Notes under the pieces: model-generated
Told to the model about the DNA's origin: nothing
Databases searched by the model: none
What the model saw: only the letters and a program-made list of their open reading frames with translations
Source: Planococcus kocurii
GTDB taxonomy: Bacteria; Bacillota; Bacilli; Bacillales_A; Planococcaceae
Assembly (NCBI RefSeq): GCF_001465835.2
Contig: NZ_CP013661.2
Coordinates: 682,001 to 746,000, forward strand
Reading direction: 5' to 3'
Length of the DNA stretch: 64,000 bases
Shown here: piece by piece, positions 63,383 through 64,000 of the stretch
How positions within the stretch are numbered: the stretch's first letter is position 1
Layout: the number at the start of each line of letters is the position of its first letter
Position numbers and translations under genes: made by a program

Positions 63383-63736
63383 AGAGTAGTGTTGATTGCT
63401 CAATACTGCTGGCGTATCGCCGTCCGAAGACGCACGATTCGCTTTGATCTGCGTGATGCTGATCAGTAAGTTGTAGTCACGAACACCGAGAAGGAAAACA
63501 ACTTTGCTCTGGTTGCCATAAGGCAAACTTCGCAAAAGCCGTTCTCGCACCGAAGTGCTCGTGACGTCTTTCGTTGACGTTTTGCTGTTCAGTTTTCAAG
63601 GTTCAATGTGTTCGTTCTGTAAAAGCAACTTCTCTAATTTAACATTGTCTTCCGAGAGAGTCAAGCTTTTTTATTATTGTAAAAAACTTAATTTCTCTTA
63701 GCGACGTGTATTATCATAATACAGATCCACTTAATA
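63383..63736 (-). other. rrn leader region
   Basis: Transcribed leader between the rrn promoter and 16S; it contains the 5' half of the pre-16S stem (63574-63604) and no supported ORF. Confidence 0.6.
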
Positions 63737-63742
63737 TGTCAA
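63713..63742 (-). promoter_or_regulatory. Promoter of the rrn operon
   Basis: Minus strand TTGACA (63737-63742), 18-nt spacer, TATGAT (63713-63718). About 330 nt ahead of 16S. Confidence 0.75.
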
Positions 63743-63824
63743 CGGTTAAAGCAAAATAATTTCAAAAATATTACTCGTCTTAATAAATAAGCTGTTAAAT
63801 CATTATTCTTTAGTGAATTCTAGC

Positions 63825-63872
63825 AAAAAAAAGCTGTCACTAAAGTCCAAATATCCGACTTTCAGTAACAGC
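63825..63872 (-). terminator. Terminator of an unseen leftward gene beyond the right edge
   Basis: Minus-strand arms AGCTGTTACTGAAAGTC / GACTTTAGTGACAGCT followed by eight Ts. Between it and position 64000 only short frames with stops are visible, so the 3' end of the gene cannot be assigned. Confidence 0.75.
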
Positions 63873-64000
63873 TATCAATTCAATTCAGTTCTTGGCACTT
63901 ATTTTGTCTCTACATATCTTTGTAATCCCCTTAACTGCTCCAGTCTTCCTAACTTTATCGCTAAGGGAAAAGCGCAACAACGCGCATTTCATTTTTCTAT

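Noticed and set aside
63873..64000. 3' end of a protein gene at the right edge
   Set aside because: Minus-strand frames give only about 30 residues with a nearby stop and no recognisable motif, so only the terminator is reported.

Overview
The window is a low-GC Gram-positive (Bacillales) chromosome segment. Gene content and order closely follow the Bacillus subtilis hem/yhf-yha-yhe and yhc/yhb neighbourhoods, and the deviations (no ecsC after ecsB, a trnD-like tRNA array with doubled tRNA-His, Planococcaceae-like GC-rich repeat debris) point to a Planococcus-like member of the Planococcaceae. The genus is inference; no search was run.

Layout. 1-2.7 kb: leftward heme operon hemE-hemH-hemY (hemY runs off the left edge), divergent from a heme monooxygenase (HmoB type). 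3.4-12.2 kb: a CaCA exchanger, an M20 amidohydrolase, ecsAB, hit, trpP with a candidate TRAP-binding leader, a YtxH protein, hpr/scoC, a DUF3267 protein and the PrsA foldase. 12.3-20.4 kb: yhaO-yhaN-yhaM (nuclease/ATPase module), a YhzD protein, an enoyl-CoA hydratase behind a FadR-like palindrome, yheA, yheB and yheE. 20.5-24.4 kb: the heterodimeric multidrug ABC exporter bmrC-bmrD behind a leader-peptide attenuator. 24.4-25.7 kb: two genes with sigma-B-like promoters (a universal stress protein and a degenerate LMW-phosphatase-like protein). 25.7-28.7 kb: kynU-kynB next to a decayed chrA. 29-33.7 kb: a CDF metal exporter, an MscS channel, a DUF2254 protein, a 53-bp perfect palindrome resembling abutted IS ends, and an APH-like phosphotransferase.

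33.8-35.1 kb holds an rsgA-type ribosome-assembly GTPase preceded by a 20-codon leader ORF. The leader's coding sequence is complementary to the 5' arm of a downstream intrinsic terminator, which looks like a translation-sensing attenuator; I regard this as the most interesting observation. 35.3-42.6 kb corresponds to the B. subtilis yhc block (YhcZ/YhcY two-component system, PgcA, GNAT-nitrilase fusion YhcX, BdbC plus a thioredoxin, the YhcT pseudouridine synthase). 42.7-48.1 kb: aldo/keto reductase, purine permease, small membrane proteins, trmL-queG and a B3/4 protein. 48.1-54.6 kb is more accessory: a secreted Ig-like protein, a tail-to-tail pair of C45-type acyltransferase/peptidase paralogs, and a second M20 amidohydrolase operonic with a DUF3100 membrane protein and a small membrane partner.

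54.7-63.4 kb, all leftward: a complete rrn operon (16S, tRNA-Ile, tRNA-Ala, 23S, 5S) followed by a 16-tRNA array, a terminator, the phosphate genes for DUF47 and Pit, and an isolated second tRNA-Leu(CAA) with its own promoter and terminator. The right end (63.4-64 kb) holds the rrn promoter and the terminator of an unseen leftward gene. No prophage, CRISPR array or intact transposase was seen.
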